Of a stretch of DNA of 64,000 nt, positions 37,135 through 49,504 are shown in pieces (the stretch's first letter is position 1; each line of letters begins with the position of its first letter). Origin of the DNA: Fremontodendron californicum (taxonomy: Eukaryota; Streptophyta; Magnoliopsida; Malvales; Malvaceae); assembly GCA_030761205.1 (NCBI GenBank), contig JAULJL010000002.1, positions 20,625,010 to 20,689,009 on the forward strand, read 5' to 3'. The translations under genes and the position numbers were made by a program. The notes under the pieces are model-generated. The model did not search any database, was not told the DNA's origin, and saw nothing but the letters and a program-made list of their open reading frames with translations.

Positions 37135-37404
37135 ATCAATATGGATAATGCACTGTGCTTGTTATTTATTGAATGAAAATAGTTAAAAAAAGCCCATTAT
37201 AGAAAAAAAAAACTCTTAATATCTCTAGGTAAAGATAATTAAGATTTCTTTTTTTAAAAAGTATTACTTTGGAATAGACTTAAAAACTATGGGCAACTCA
37301 GTCGCACTCCAGTTCGTTAGTCTATATCCTGGTGGACACGGTCGCACCATCCAGCTAGTACTCTCTCTTTCAATTGGGGTTAAATGCCCCACACCTGTAA
37401 TATC
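37052..37404 (-). other. Probable pro-RT intron region of E3, protease missing
   Basis: Ogre elements are known to carry an intron between protease and reverse transcriptase. Here the minus strand shows a pyrimidine-rich run ending CTATTTACAG at 37052, just before the RT-extension frame, which is a good acceptor. Upstream (37400-37265) is a short frame containing LTNWSATELPIVFK, which I recall as typical of the end of the Ogre protease exon. No protease D(T/N)G(S/A) motif lies between gag and this point, so the protease core appears deleted. The donor was not assigned. Confidence 0.5.
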
Positions 37405-39578
37405 CTACTGGCCTGAAGACCCGGGCATCACCATGCTGCAGTATATTTCCATGGTGTAGCCTTGTTTTCCTTGTATGGAAAGGAAACAGGTAAATCAATG
37501 ATTAATTTGGGCGCATTTTCTTCCATGGCTGGCATATCTTTTTCCTCCGGTTCATCATAATAGATGATTAGGGGTCTTCCTATCCCATAGCCACCTGTAT
37601 TTTCAACGACTTCTATTTCCCCTTCTATCTCCTCATAGAACTGGGCTACCCCACTATCCATCATCTTTTGGATTTTAACCCGAAAGTCCCCGCAGTTCTG
37701 TATATGATGGCCTTCAACTTTATGGAACGGGCACCAATTATGCACCCTTCTTGCAACCATTTTCAGACCTTTCGTACCTTTCACCAATCCTGCTTTGACC
37801 ATTTCAGCCCATATTGTCATCATCGGAGTCTTAACCTCTCCAATATCCCTTTTTAATCTTTTGTCCCCTCCGGTTAATATTGCATTCACCTGATTCCCCA
37901 ACATGATTGGGCAATGGATTTCCAGCTATGTTCGGCCCATTTTTTTATCCAAACTTCACAACCCCAGCATTAATCAGGCTTTGGACTTTCTTTTTGAAGG
38001 CCAGACAATCTTCAATTGAATGTCCTTAGATTCCTGCATGGTATGCATAGTTGGTATTTGCATTGTAGCATCTTGGAAATGGAGGTGTCAAAGGTTTTAG
38101 GTACACGGGTGCAACAAGTTAACCTACAACAATTTTGGATATAGATCACCGTAGGTAGTGGGAATCGGATCAAATGGGGCTTTTTGATCGTTCCTTGGTG
38201 AACGTTGGTCATTACGCGCAGGCCCTTGTGTGTTTGGAACAGCATTTCTAGGAAGGGTGATTTGAGGGGATATTGCAGTTGGGAATGGCTGTTGTGGTAT
38301 ATTGGTGTAGGGGAACGGGTTTTGGGTAAGGTGGTTGATATTAGGGTAATAAAGGTTATACCCCGGGTATGGTGTGTAAGGTGTCGGAGGTGCATAAGGT
38401 GTGGTAGGGGCATATGGCCTCGGTGGTGTGTATGGTGTAGGAGGTGTATAAGGGTATTGGTTGAAGCTTATTGCATGGGTTTCCTCCTTTTTCTTTGTAG
38501 GAAAAGCTCTCTTCGGGGTAGCAGACTCACCCCCTTCCATCTTTCCATTTTTAATAGCTGACTCAATCATTTCTCCAGATATTACCATATCCGCAAAATT
38601 TTTGGTAGCATTTCCCACCAATCTGTCATAATAAGGTGCTTTCAATGTGTTGATGAAAAGCACCGTGGTTTCTTTGTTGGTTAAAGGGGGTTGCACTTGT
38701 GTGGCCATATCCCTCCACCTTTGTGAATACTCCTTGAAGGTCTCATTGGACCTCTTTTCCATGTTCTGTAATGACAGCCTATCCGGTACCATGTCAGAAA
38801 CGTGCTTATAGTATTCCATAAAAGCCCTGGCCAAATCCGTCCATGAACGAATCTTGGTACGACTGAGTTGGTTGTACCATCGGGTGGCTGACCCTGTTAA
38901 GCTATCCTAGAAGCAATGAATAAGCAATTTTTCATTATCCTCATGCCCTGTCATCCTTCTACAGTACATAGTTAGATGAGCCGATGGGTTGGTGGTCCCA
39001 TTATACTTTTCAAAATCTAGTACTTTGAACTTCGGTGGAATTATTAGATCATGTACCAGGCTCATCTCTTTGGCACCTAGACTGCCAAACAACTCTGCTC
39101 CTTCCACTGCTCTTAGCCTTTCTTCCAACAACTGATATTTCTTCTCAGATTCAGCAGTTTCGACCCTCTTCAGTTCAGTCATTTTGGCCCTTTCCTTCTC
39201 TGCCATTTCTTCGAAGTCTGGAACCTCAACCTCAATTGGATCAACTCCGATGTTACCCCTTTTTGGACCGAAATTCTGTGCTTCGGCCGTCGGCTGGATG
39301 TAGATGTAGGATGCTGCCCCAGTTGGGATTTCATTTTCCACAGGGTGAGATGTCTGGCTATTTCTCTATACCACTTCTGGTCTATCCGCCTGATTCACTG
39401 CCCCCATTCCAGCAACTGAATTCTCTCCGGGCCACTTCTGCTTCATCATAGTGCTCATCATCTCCATGAGCTTTGTCATCTGTTCTCGTTTCTCCTCTTG
39501 AGACTTAGTCAACTATTCTTGTAGTTCTTTCTGGATTCTTTCCATTCTCTCAATTATGGCAAGCTGATCGTTTTCCAT
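37405..39578 (-). pseudogene. gag: gag of E3, Ogre-type
   Basis: ATG at 39578 opens a coiled-coil-like N terminus, with TAG near 39512 and at 39366-39368. The capsid domain (39340-38640) carries FEKYNGTTNPSAHL, RWYNQLSRT and LQNMEKRSNETFKEYSQRW, with TAG at 38907-38909 inside it. A proline/tyrosine-rich linker (PYTPPTPYTPP) lies near 38400. A frame break near 38100 precedes the C-terminal part (37904-37428), which has the knuckle CPFHKVEGHHIQNC and the conserved GRPLIIYYDEP. It is a close relative of the E2 gag; where one has a stop the other usually keeps the glutamine codon. It would have packaged Ogre RNA. Confidence 0.87.
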
Positions 39579-40127
39579 GGCTTTTGTTCGAGACCGAGTA
39601 TTGTAAGAGTGTTGGAAATCTGGTTCTTTCTGAGTGCGACTAATTGTACCTTTATTTTTTTAATAACCATGGATTAGAAATTATTGACACATTTCTTATT
39701 TTATTTTATAAAAAATTAATAAATGAATAAATAAATGAATGTAGGAATGAATCGGTGTTAATGAATGAACAACTAAGTAAATGACTAAGTGTATGAACAT
39801 ATAATTAATAAATGAATGGACCAATAAATGACTAAGTGTATGAAAAATTTATAAAAAATAAATGAATGAATGATTATGAATAAATAAAATATAAAAGAAA
39901 GAATTAGTGAATAATGAATGCATTTAAAGTATTGGCCCCGAGATAATTCCAACCAAACGGTCTTTCATTGATTTCCTGGAACTAAATACATCAAAGAAAA
40001 GATCCCTGCTTTAGACAACATAATAACCTATCTCTCCTAAAAACTATTACAAAACACTGGTAATTCCCTCGGATTATGGACCTTTTTCACTGTCCTCTTT
40101 TGATTGCCTTGCTCTTCCATCTGATCC
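39579..40127 (-). other. ORF1-gag spacer of E3
   Basis: AT-rich degenerate 'aatgaataaatgactaag' repeats between about 39690 and 39920, homologous to 6620-6860 in E2. I see no gene. Confidence 0.6.
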
Positions 40128-41837
40128 CTACTTGTTCATGACCCTTTGACGTGTCAGCAGAAGCATCGCCGTGTAAGCTTTCCCTAGCTTGTTTCTCCAG
40201 TTGATTTGCTCGGGCTTCTCGTGTTTTGCTTTCTCCTTCCAGTAGTTATTCTCCTTCTTGAGGTTTTTGACCTCATGTTCCCACTCCCCGGAAGTTTTGA
40301 GAGTCCCCTCAAATCTAAGCTCAAAGCGATACCTCTTGTTCTCCAAATGTAATTCCCGAAGGTCGCCCTTTACGGTGTCCCTTTTCTCCCTTAATATGTT
40401 CCTTCTCTTTTTCTCGAGCTGATTCCATATCTTTCATTTCCTCAAGCTCTTATTGCAGTCGAGCAATCTCCTTGCTCATCCGGGCCTTTTCTTTTTCAAA
40501 TTTCGCTCTTACAATTTCTAACTCTGATGGCATTTCCCTCGGTGGCGGATTCATGAACTGGACCTTCTCCCCATCTGATGTCACCAGTCTATCATTAACA
40601 CTTAATTCCCTCCATACCAAAAAATCAAGTGTGACGGTGTCGGCATATCTGACCACTTTTATCCGATGAGTTTTCTTCCATGCTTCAATCGCTGCCCGCA
40701 CTTTCTCGAAATATCCTTTTTCCCCATAAGTGAACTATGATGATCCTAAATTATGAGTCATGGGTGTGAATTGTCGGGACTCAACCTGTCTTTGCACCAA
40801 CAAAGGAGTGTAACTCACAGACCCCTAAATTTCGAGCAGCGGAACTCCTGGGTTGTGCCCACATTTGTACATAATCGGCATAGGCATCATCCATGGAGCT
40901 CTCCAAGTCACCATCTCCCCTTTTAGATTCCGGAACATGTTGACCCATTTCTCTTTATTCCTGTCTTTAGGCCAATCATTTAGAAGGAATTCCCTAATCG
41001 GAACTAAAGTCTTCATGTACGGTTTGAAGGAAACATTTTCTATCTTCCAAAAGTGACTTTGAATCCAAATATAAAGGAGTTGTACACACCCCTTGATCCT
41101 CCCTTGTCCGGGCCTTTTACAAAAATTCAAGGATCGGATAGTTTCAGCTATGATGGCTGGAGATGGGTTGATCTTTTGTTCCAATTTTTCAAAGAAATCA
41201 AACACGGCTATATCCACATGACCCAATATCTTCGGGAATATGATTAACCCGTAGATGGCTAGAGCGAAGATGTCCCGGGCTTTTGCTTTGTCGGAACAAC
41301 CCAATATCAACTATTGGAGAGTTTCCCACGGAATGCACCCATTTTTCTGCTTTGTGTCCACATAACTCTCAACCCATGTTGTATCCATTCCCGTGATCCT
41401 AGCCACTTTCTTCTTAAGACCTGAAGGTTTCATTTCCTTCAAATATACCGATTAGGATTAGGACATTCAATACGTAATAGTGTCGAATATTCTTCGATCA
41501 GTGGTGTCATATCCTCCTTGTTAAAAGTGAAACATCTATAAGCAGGATTCCAAAACTGTACCATAGCCTGAATCAACCCACTATTGACCTGAATCGAAAT
41601 TAAGAGTTCTATGTCTCCATATTTCTGAGTGAAGGCTTCTTTCTCTGACACATTCCACTGATTCCAAATGTCGGCTAACCCTCGGAGATTATTCTGTCTA
41701 AGATCCACTTTGACCCTATCCGGCAATACTGACACATAATCTTTCTTGAGGCAATCACCATCCTCCCTCTGATCTTTTTCTGACCGTGCCCTGACTACTG
41801 CATGATCTTTTATCATTGAAATAACTTGACACTCCAT
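40128..41837 (-). pseudogene. ORF1 upstream of gag, Ogre-type extra ORF, element E3
   Basis: Homologue of the E2 ORF1. The N-terminal part (41837-41439) has LRGLADIWNQWNVSEKE and FWNPAYRCFTFNKEDM. A one-base loss near 41450 breaks the frame. The middle part (41310-40825) is preceded by a TAG near 41313. The C-terminal coiled coil lies at 40701-40128, with a frame change near 40400. The domain at the N terminus resembles what I recall as DUF7745. Function unknown. Conservation in two copies, and in the same place before gag, supports it as a real part of the family. Confidence 0.78.
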
Positions 41838-42780
41838 GAAAGTCCTTTGGGTTGATAACTATCCCGAGGCCAATAAACTTCAAGTGTATGATGATGTCTA
41901 TGATGCATGGCAAAGAAAAGAAAACAGAAAGAAATAGGTTAGTAAGGAAATGAATTCACAAATATAACATAAATAACAACATGCTTTTTTAAAAAAAATG
42001 TCCCAAAAATTTAAATAGAGCTTCGGCATTACGACGCGTTTGGGACAAAATAATAATAAATAAAAAAATACGAGTGGTATAATGTTCGTTCATCACCACC
42101 CAATTTGTATCTAACATATAGAAAGATGGTAAAAGGTTGGAAATGTTTCTCCATGTGTTCTTAAACTTCGGGTATCTAACAGAAATCTGGCATGGCTTCG
42201 CCTAGGTTCACTATATGAAGGTGAATTGGTTCTAAGGCCCCGAATTGTTCCTCACTATCGCCGGTGAAGGCTAGTAAGGCACCCCGATAAAAGTGGGTTC
42301 AATTCGTTAGAGTATATTTTTCTATGCCCGTACGGAGGATTATCACGAAGGCATTAGGTAGTTTATACTTCGGAAGTGTTTCACTAGCCCATAAAGAGGA
42401 TCAATCACGAAGGCGTAGTTACTTTACTTCCACTTAAAAGGACGAAACCCGGGTAAAGGATTCATGTTATGCAAATGCAAATACAGTGTGTGCGAAGGAA
42501 CAAAACAAACCTGTCACCACCTATTCTACACCCCTTATTCTAAATACCCCACTAAATCACACAATGTAAGGCATCAGTTAAGAAAACATATAAATATACG
42601 CAACAAAATAACCAGAGAACAATATGAATGCACATGAATATGGACATATTAAGACATTTTTTATTTTCAAAATTCTCTTTTATTTTAAAAATATGGGAAT
42701 TAAAATTAAATACCAATTAAACCAACAAAACCGAGACTTAGATAACACACGAATAATTCTAGGCCTGACTCTCTAATACT
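41838..42780 (-). other. 5' leader of E3
   Basis: Untranslated leader homologous to 8804-9759 and to 57949-58700 (reverse complement), including the block around 'aaacccgggtaaagga' near 42448. No gene is seen. Confidence 0.65.
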
Positions 42781-42797
42781 CCCGAGTGGAGTCGCCA
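42781..42797 (-). promoter_or_regulatory. Primer binding site of E3, tRNA-Arg type
   Basis: The minus strand reads TGGCGACTCCACTCGGG three bases after the 5' LTR. The plant tRNA-Arg 3' end predicts TGGCGACTCCGCTGGGG, so there are two mismatches. Confidence 0.8.
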
Positions 42798-42800
42798 AGC

Positions 42801-43838
42801 TGTCGCAACCTAAAAAATAACGAGTCTCATCGCAAGACTTTATTATTCGTTAAGCGTGAAATTAAAAAAAACCAAGGAAAAGTCGACTTAATTCCTCTAG
42901 AAAAATGAAGGTTTTGAAAATGACCTTAAAAAAGACATGGAGTCGCCACCAATCTTTTTTAGCTAGGTGTGATTGGCCACCTATTAAAACCGGTTTTATA
43001 AAATATTTTAAAAATTAATTAAAACATTTTAAAAACCAATTTCAAGTCTGCGTTTTAAACCAAAGAAATCAAAGAAGCGGGTTCGGGAGTCGGTTACGTG
43101 CGGGGAAGGATTAGCACCCCCACAACGCCCGTATAAATCGGTACCTTATTAATCGTGTGTTATCTCAAGTCTCGGTAAAAAAATCGGTTTTAAATTTAGT
43201 ATTTCAAGTTAATTCCCAATTTAAAGAAAAATAATTCCATTTTTAATTGAAAATGATCCGGAATTTATAAATTCAAAAATTTCCTATATTCCCCAACAAA
43301 CGTAGCAAAATATAGAAATTTTTATTAGTTTTGGAAAACTTTCCGAATCATTCTCTTTTTTTGAAAGAAAGATATTCCTTTATTAATGATAATTGATGAT
43401 ATTCCCTCCAGCAAACCCGGTAGAGAACTCATGAATTATTTTAACTCGGGAATATCTTTATTTTTTATTGAAAACCATTATCTTTTTTTTGAAAACATTT
43501 AAAAGAAATGAATATGTATATGCATGACATAAATAAAATGACATAACAAAATCTAAATAATATAACGCAACCTAAATGACATGACATGATTTGAATGCCT
43601 TAGCATATTCTAAATGAAATGAAATATCCTAAGTTATATGATATATTCTAAATGGAATTAAATGACCTATGTAACATAGTATATTCTATATGAGATGCAA
43701 TATCCTAAGTAATATGATATATTCTAAATGAAATAAAATAACCAAAGTAACATAACATATTCTATATGAAATGAAATAACCTAAGTAACATGATATTTTC
43801 TAAATGAAATAAAATAACCTAAGTAACATAACATATAT
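42801..43838 (-). mobile_element. 5' LTR of E3, first 1.0 kb before the E4 insertion
   Basis: Starts TGTCGCAACC and follows 15030-16070 almost base for base. It breaks off at 'acatatat', where the E4 LTR starts. The same point in the intact 3' LTR reads on as 'acatatatgaaatg' near 16065, so E4 inserted here. Confidence 0.88.
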
Positions 43839-46221
43839 TGTAGACACCGAATTTTGTCCGGACCACTAAACAGGTATGTTTTCTTCCTATATTGATGTTT
43901 TCGAGTGTAAAAAGACTTTTTTCATCCTGCAGGTGATACTCCGAAACTTAGTTTAAAAGGGCGAGCGCAAAAAGTCAAACTTGGAAAAAAAGTCAACATC
44001 GAAAAAAGTCATCCTCGAAAAAGTCAACCCTAAAAAGTCAACTACTGAAAAAGTCAACCCACTTTCAAAATCAAGATTTTAAGTTCAATTGAAAAATGGC
44101 AAAAGAATTTTGATAATCCGAGGTCTACATTGAAAGATATGGAGTTCGAAAGTTGGCATTTGGAGATTCAGTAGAAAGGAAACCCTAATCCGAGAAATTT
44201 GGGGAAAAGTGCTTAAACGAACAAATTGGTCTAAATTGAAGGTTCCAAATGAAAGATAAGCACTGACTACGGGTAATGGAGAAGTCAATTGCAAGAAAAA
44301 TCGAAAGAAAAGTCAATCCAGGAGAAAACCGAGAATTAGGGTTTTTAGTGGATTTCGGTGAAATCGGGAAGAATCACAGAAATGGCCCGACTTGGTAAGA
44401 ACAAAGCCCCCAATGGATGAACAATGATTAAAAAGGATAGCCCAAGGCTCAGATTGAAGAAAATCTGAAAATCGGACTTGTTTTGAGCAAAACCGGGTTT
44501 CGGAGGCAAAAGGGTAAAATTAGAAAATTTGGGAAAAATAGCAAATGGACTCCGAAAATTCTGAAAAGTTGTCAATCTCATTCTTAAATCATTTGAAAGA
44601 GATTGGCGAAAGAAAATCTTGTTTCGGAGTTCTTTTGCAAAATGGCCAAATCCCGGGCCTCCTATGCAATAATTCAAAAAGGAAAATCCCGGAAATATAG
44701 TAAATGAGCTCCAAATCTTCTGAAAATTTTCAAATCTCATTTTTAAATTATTTGAAAGAGATTGGCAAAATAAAATCTTGATTCGGAGTTCGTTTTCAAA
44801 ATGGCCAAATCCCGGGCCTCTTATGCAATAATTCAAAAAGATAAATCTCGACAAAATAGCAAATGGACTCCAAAAATTCTGAAATTTTGCAAATCTCATT
44901 TTAAAATTATTTGGAAGAGATTGGAAAAAGAAAATCTTGATTCGGAGTCCGTTTGCAAAATGGCCAAATCCTGAGCCTCCTCTGTAGTAATTCAAGCCGA
45001 TAAATCCCGAAAAATACCAAATGAGCTCCAACAATTATGAAAACTTCCAAATCACATTTTCAAATTACTTGGAAGAGATTGGTGAAGAAAAATCTTGATT
45101 TGGAGCTCGTTTAAAAAATGGTAAAATGTAGGGGTATAAAAGGGCATTTTTGGAAGAAAATTCCAAATAAATAGCAAACGGACTCTGATAATTTTGAAAA
45201 CTTCCAGAACTCAATATTTTATTATTTTGGAAGTATGAAAAAAAATTAAAATTGAATTTGGAGTCCGTTTGATATTTATTTGCATCCGGGGGGCAAAAAG
45301 GTCATTTCACCCAAGCAACCGAAAAGGGCTTCTTTGGGCATTTAAAAAAATCAGAGTTGGGCTGGAAAACAGAAGTGTTGGCCTGCCCAAGCCCAAAGGA
45401 AGGAGGAAGCTTCTGATTTTTCAATCAAATGGCTAAAATTCAATAGTTAGTTAGAGATTCTCTTTGATCAAGCCATGGTGATTAAGCCACATAGGCCAAG
45501 AGAGATGTCAACATTATTCTTTAACAGCTGTAATTTGAGAGAGCTGAGATGCTAATCTAAAGGTGGTAATTTCATGATTTTTCACCTTGAATTATTAGCC
45601 ATTTGATGGAAAATTGGTTACACAAAAAATGACAACATCCTAGGGGAGGAGAGAGGTAAAATTCTGCCAACATTAAGGGGAGGTCAGAATTTCGAATTTT
45701 CAACTTCATTTTGCTGATTTCTCTTAGTTTTTCTCTTCTTGGTTGAAAGAAAAGAAAGGAAAGTTTAGAAAATAAAGGAAAGTTCGAAGAGATAAAACTT
45801 GAAATATAGCTTCTTGAGGTTGCTCTTGAGAACCAACTCTTGCACTTTCTTGATTTTCCATTCTTGTTTTTGCTATTTTGATTTCTATTTGGTGAGTTTC
45901 CATTTTAAATAAATGTTTTTTATTTTTCTTTTTAAGTTCTTCCTTCATCTCCTTCTTGAGTATATTTTTTTACAATTTTTTTTACAATAAACTCACCATG
46001 GCCAAATGGCCTACATTATTTTTTTTAAGTTGCTGTTTTGGTTTATTTTACCGTATTTTTTATGTTGTTTTCTTTGATTTTGATGTTTTAAATGTTATGT
46101 TACTTCATATTCTTGAGTTATATTTTAATTTGGTTGCTTTGTTTGTTACCATTTATGTTTTAAATATCATGTTTTTGCATTTTTAATTTTCTGTTTTCAT
46201 GTTGTTTAAATTTGAGCATGT
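43839..46221 (+). mobile_element. 5' LTR of E4, first part
   Basis: Starts TGTAGACACC and is the homologue, in reverse orientation, of 20276 down to about 17940 in E3. It ends at the CATGT duplication caused by element B (46217-46221). Together with 55066-57928 the LTR is 5246 bp. Confidence 0.9.
44560..45060. repeat. 158-159-bp tandem repeat in the E4 LTR
   Basis: Landmarks 'aaatggccaaatcccgggcc' and variants recur near 44640, 44800 and 44955, with a further degenerate unit. The antisense strand is open for 229 codons across the array (45034-44345), the longest such frame among the three LTR copies. Confidence 0.8.
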
Positions 46222-46429
46222 TGATGCACCCAAAAGAGTGTATCTTATTTAACCTTGCACTAAAAAGATCAATTGTAAGTATAATGATTAGCAAGGGTCG
46301 AGTCCTCAGGGATTGGGTTTTAATCTATGAGTTATTAGTTTATAACTTACGTTCAAAGAAAACAATAAAAGAAAAGGGGTTTTTGAAGCCAGATTTAAAC
46401 TAAAGTAAATAATAAGAATAAGATGCAAG

Positions 46430-46550
46430 GCGGTATAACCAGCCAATAAAAATATATATACTAAATTAGGCGGTATAACCAGCCAATAAAAATATATATA
46501 CTAAATTAGGCGGTATAACCAGCCAATAAAAATAAATATACTTTTAAAAA
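46430..46550. repeat. 40-bp direct repeat, three copies, in the element B LTR
   Basis: 'cggtataaccagccaataaa' starts at 46431, 46471 and 46511. The other LTR has the same array at 53460, 53500 and 53540. Element A lacks it. It lies downstream of the TATA box on the coding strand, so it would be in the transcribed leader. Confidence 0.9.
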
Positions 46551-47376
46551 TAAGCAAACTAGAAAAGTAAGAAAACAAGTAAGTAAGAAGAATCAAATAT
46601 GAAAAATATGGTTAAGGTTTCATTCTCCACCACTAGACATCATTAAGAATCAATTTCAGATCTATCAATATCAACCAACTATCAAAGTTAACAACCGTAG
46701 ATAACAACAAGCTCTGTTATCCCAATCTTTCCTTAGTTTGTCGTTAAATAGAACAAGCTCTCTATTTAATCTCTAACCATTAAACAACCTAGAATAAGCT
46801 CTCTAAATTCAATTTAATGGCAGCTTTATGATGAGAAAGATAGGTTGATCTAAGCAACAAACACATAAGCTCGGATTGTTCAACTTAGGTTATGTTCCAC
46901 TTTGCAATTATTGAAAACTTGACCATAATCATTAATCACAAATTGCCACTTATGAATAGGAAATCAAGACAATTACACGGATCAAGACTCCTAAACTAGC
47001 AATAGACAATTATCAAGATCTATCTAGTTGTACACCTAAATAAATCAAGACAACATCATGAACAATTCTTGTAGAAGAACATAAGCAACTTTGATAGAAA
47101 ATTAATGATAGATAGAATCTGAAAATCAATCACAAAACATGTCTAGGGCTTTGAAATCACCCTTAACCAAATAGAAGTTTAGCCTAGCATAGGCATTGTA
47201 AACATAAACATAAAATTAAAGAGAAACTAAGAAGGAAATAAAACAAAGAAAGAAGAAGAAGAAAATAAAGAAAAAGAAAACTAGAGAAAAGAAAGAAGAA
47301 GAAAACTTAGAGAATTTTATTACAATGGCTAATATCCTACCAATGTACAATATCTCTTACAATCATCCAAGGCCCT

Positions 47377-47385
47377 CTATTTATA
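47377..47385 (-). promoter_or_regulatory. TATA box, 3' LTR of element B
   Basis: Minus strand TATAAATAG; the 5' LTR has the identical site at 54406-54414, which would start the full-length transcript. It matches the site used by element A. Confidence 0.75.
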
Positions 47386-48031
47386 CACATTTTGGAGGGC
47401 TAAATGACAAGAGACAAGCTTTACAAATTTCAAAGGTAGGTATAATAGGTGGGTGCATTTTTCTAACAATTTTCGTCATATTGTATGACAATTTTGATCA
47501 GCCAACTTGATGGTCGATTTTGTCAATATTGGAGGCTTGATCTGATCACATGGTCTTCTAGAAAAATGTTCCCCTATCAGTTAGTGATCCATAGCCGTTG
47601 GAATCAGCTCATTTGCTGATGTGGATCAGAAGATATGGTCAAAATACCAAAACTGGTCAGCACAGACATCATTGCACATCAGCCAACTTGATGGTCGATT
47701 TCGCTAGGGAAAACGACTCCGTTTCAAGAAGTGTAAAACATGAAAAAGTTAGATATGCCTCTTAACTTTGCACGGTTAAAATTTCAGCCTTATTGCTTCA
47801 GTGAAACGCCAGATATAGCTGATATGGAAAAAGGTGTCGGAACTGGAACTGAACTGGATTTGCCCTTAATTCTAGTAATCTGAAATCACTCAAAGAAACT
47901 TGTGAAAAACACCAAATTACATAAAAATATAAAAGATCATAAACACAATTAGACTAAACAATAATAACTCGTATTTGACACAAAACAATAATAAAACATA
48001 ACTAAAAACTATATAATTATACGAGTTATCA

Positions 48032-48045
48032 CACCCCCACACTTA
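48032..48045 (-). promoter_or_regulatory. Polypurine tract of element B
   Basis: Minus strand TAAGTGTGGGGGTG directly before the 3' LTR start TGATAACTCG; closely similar to the tract of element A. Confidence 0.85.
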
Positions 48046-49504
48046 GATTGTTGCTAGTCCCTAGCAACGACTCAATAAAAATAAAATAAGAAAATCTAAT
48101 CTAATCCACTTTCGTAGGAAATCACGGTGGCACTTAGCATGTGACACAAGCCTTTAAACCCCTAGGTGTCCCTAGTGGACGAGTTTAGTCTCGTGAGGGT
48201 TTACTAGGACGATACCCACAAACATTGAAGACATAAGAAAAACTAAAAATAATAATTATAACTAATCCTTCCAATATAAATTAGAGATAATCATTGGACA
48301 AGTCTTAAAAACTAATCAATACCTTAAAGAAATTCACAAAAAATCTTGCTTGAATGTAAATAGTTTGAGTTAAGCCAATATTAACATAACATATTTCAAT
48401 CAAAATAGTGCATATTCAAACTTAATCTCAACTTCTCACATGGGATACTCTCTTGATTTTCACTCTTTAAAGTAGTGGTAAAGTGTTTACACTCAATTAA
48501 TCTCATGAAAACACTTCTACCATATGCTTGCTTGTCCACCTATTCTCCACTATTTAGATCATACAACTTCATAAATCAAGAGGTCTTTATTCAAGGTTGT
48601 AATGGGGCCAAAGGGTTATAATGTGGTTAAAGAACAAAAGGATAAAGATATCACAAAGGTTCCAAAGAGTTCATAGAGTTTAGAGACATAATAAGATCAT
48701 ACAAATAAAACTTCTCAAAACTCTTATAAAGCACATAATAACATAGGCTAAATATTCATGTTGAGCCTTTTCTTCATTCTAAACAACTTTGTAACATCTT
48801 TTTCTTTACTTTAACTAGAAGTTCAAGAGAAGATTTTTTTTATATATATTTTTTTTAATATGGGAATGTATTTGACAATGATCCCTTTCTTTTTCTCTTG
48901 ACTTTTTCTTTTCTTTTCTTCCCCCACACTTATCTTTTGTTTCCAACCCAAATTTTCAATAGATCTTCCTTGTCTTTGCAACTTGTCTCAAAACATGCTA
49001 ATTCATCTTTGGAACAAAGGTAAGGATATAAGTATATTTAGGTTAGGGACAAGTTATGGTTACCAAAGAGATAGCTTATTCAATGTAGGCTCAAATTGGT
49101 TCACTAAGGGTGTGTTCTCTTGGAACATCAATAAGGGATGGCTGTTTGGCCCTGGCTAAAAATCCTAATGCCTCTATCATATTCATGTTGTCACATGCAT
49201 CAATATAGTCTCCACAAGGTCTAAAGCAAGTTCTAGAGAATCATGTAATCATAAGAGCACTCAAGAAAGAAATTAGATTGATTTATATAATGCATCAATC
49301 ATTATAGGCTCAAAAACTTACAAGGATGATTATACAAGTCAGATTAAGTCTAAACATGCTTCTTTCTCAATCAACATATCATATTAACATTGGCTCATAA
49401 AAAGGTTGATATCAAGCTCAATTCTCATGAAAATCTTCTCACTAATAAATCTGTTTTAGACTTATGCAATTCATATCTCATCATAGTATTGAAAAGGAAC
49501 TAAA
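48046..49504 (-). other. 3' untranslated region of element B
   Basis: Homologous over its length to 31500-32780 of element A (for example the runs around 'gcatgtttagacttaa' and 'ttgttccaaagatgaattag' on the coding strand). No ORF of note. It shows that B keeps Athila terminal sequences needed for mobilisation. Confidence 0.75.

Larger units (their letters stand above)
15030..43838 (-). mobile_element. Element E3, Ogre-like retrotransposon (minus strand), interrupted
   Basis: From left to right in plus coordinates: 3' LTR (15030-20276), polypurine tract, tandem repeats and 3' untranslated region, and the integrase C-terminal part. Element A follows (24002-34613), then the rest of integrase, two RNase H domains, partial reverse transcriptase, gag, ORF1, leader, primer site and the first 1.0 kb of the 5' LTR. 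At 43838 the 5' LTR is interrupted by E4; its remainder must lie right of the window. The left flank is CCATG (15025-15029). Without A, and with a full 5' LTR, the element would be about 22 kb, as known for Ogre. The two LTRs are very similar where they can be compared (42801-43838 against 15030-16070). Confidence 0.9.
46222..48031 (-). mobile_element. 3' LTR of element B
   Basis: Plus-strand coordinates start TGATGCACCC and end ACGAGTTATCA, followed by the reversed polypurine tract. The TATA box is at 47377-47385 (minus strand TATAAATAG). It contains the 40-bp triplication at 46430-46550. Confidence 0.93.

Noticed and set aside
47325..47510. 61-codon ORF present identically in both LTRs of element B (also 54354-54539)
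   Set aside because: It is antisense to the element and identical only because the LTRs are; no recognisable domain.
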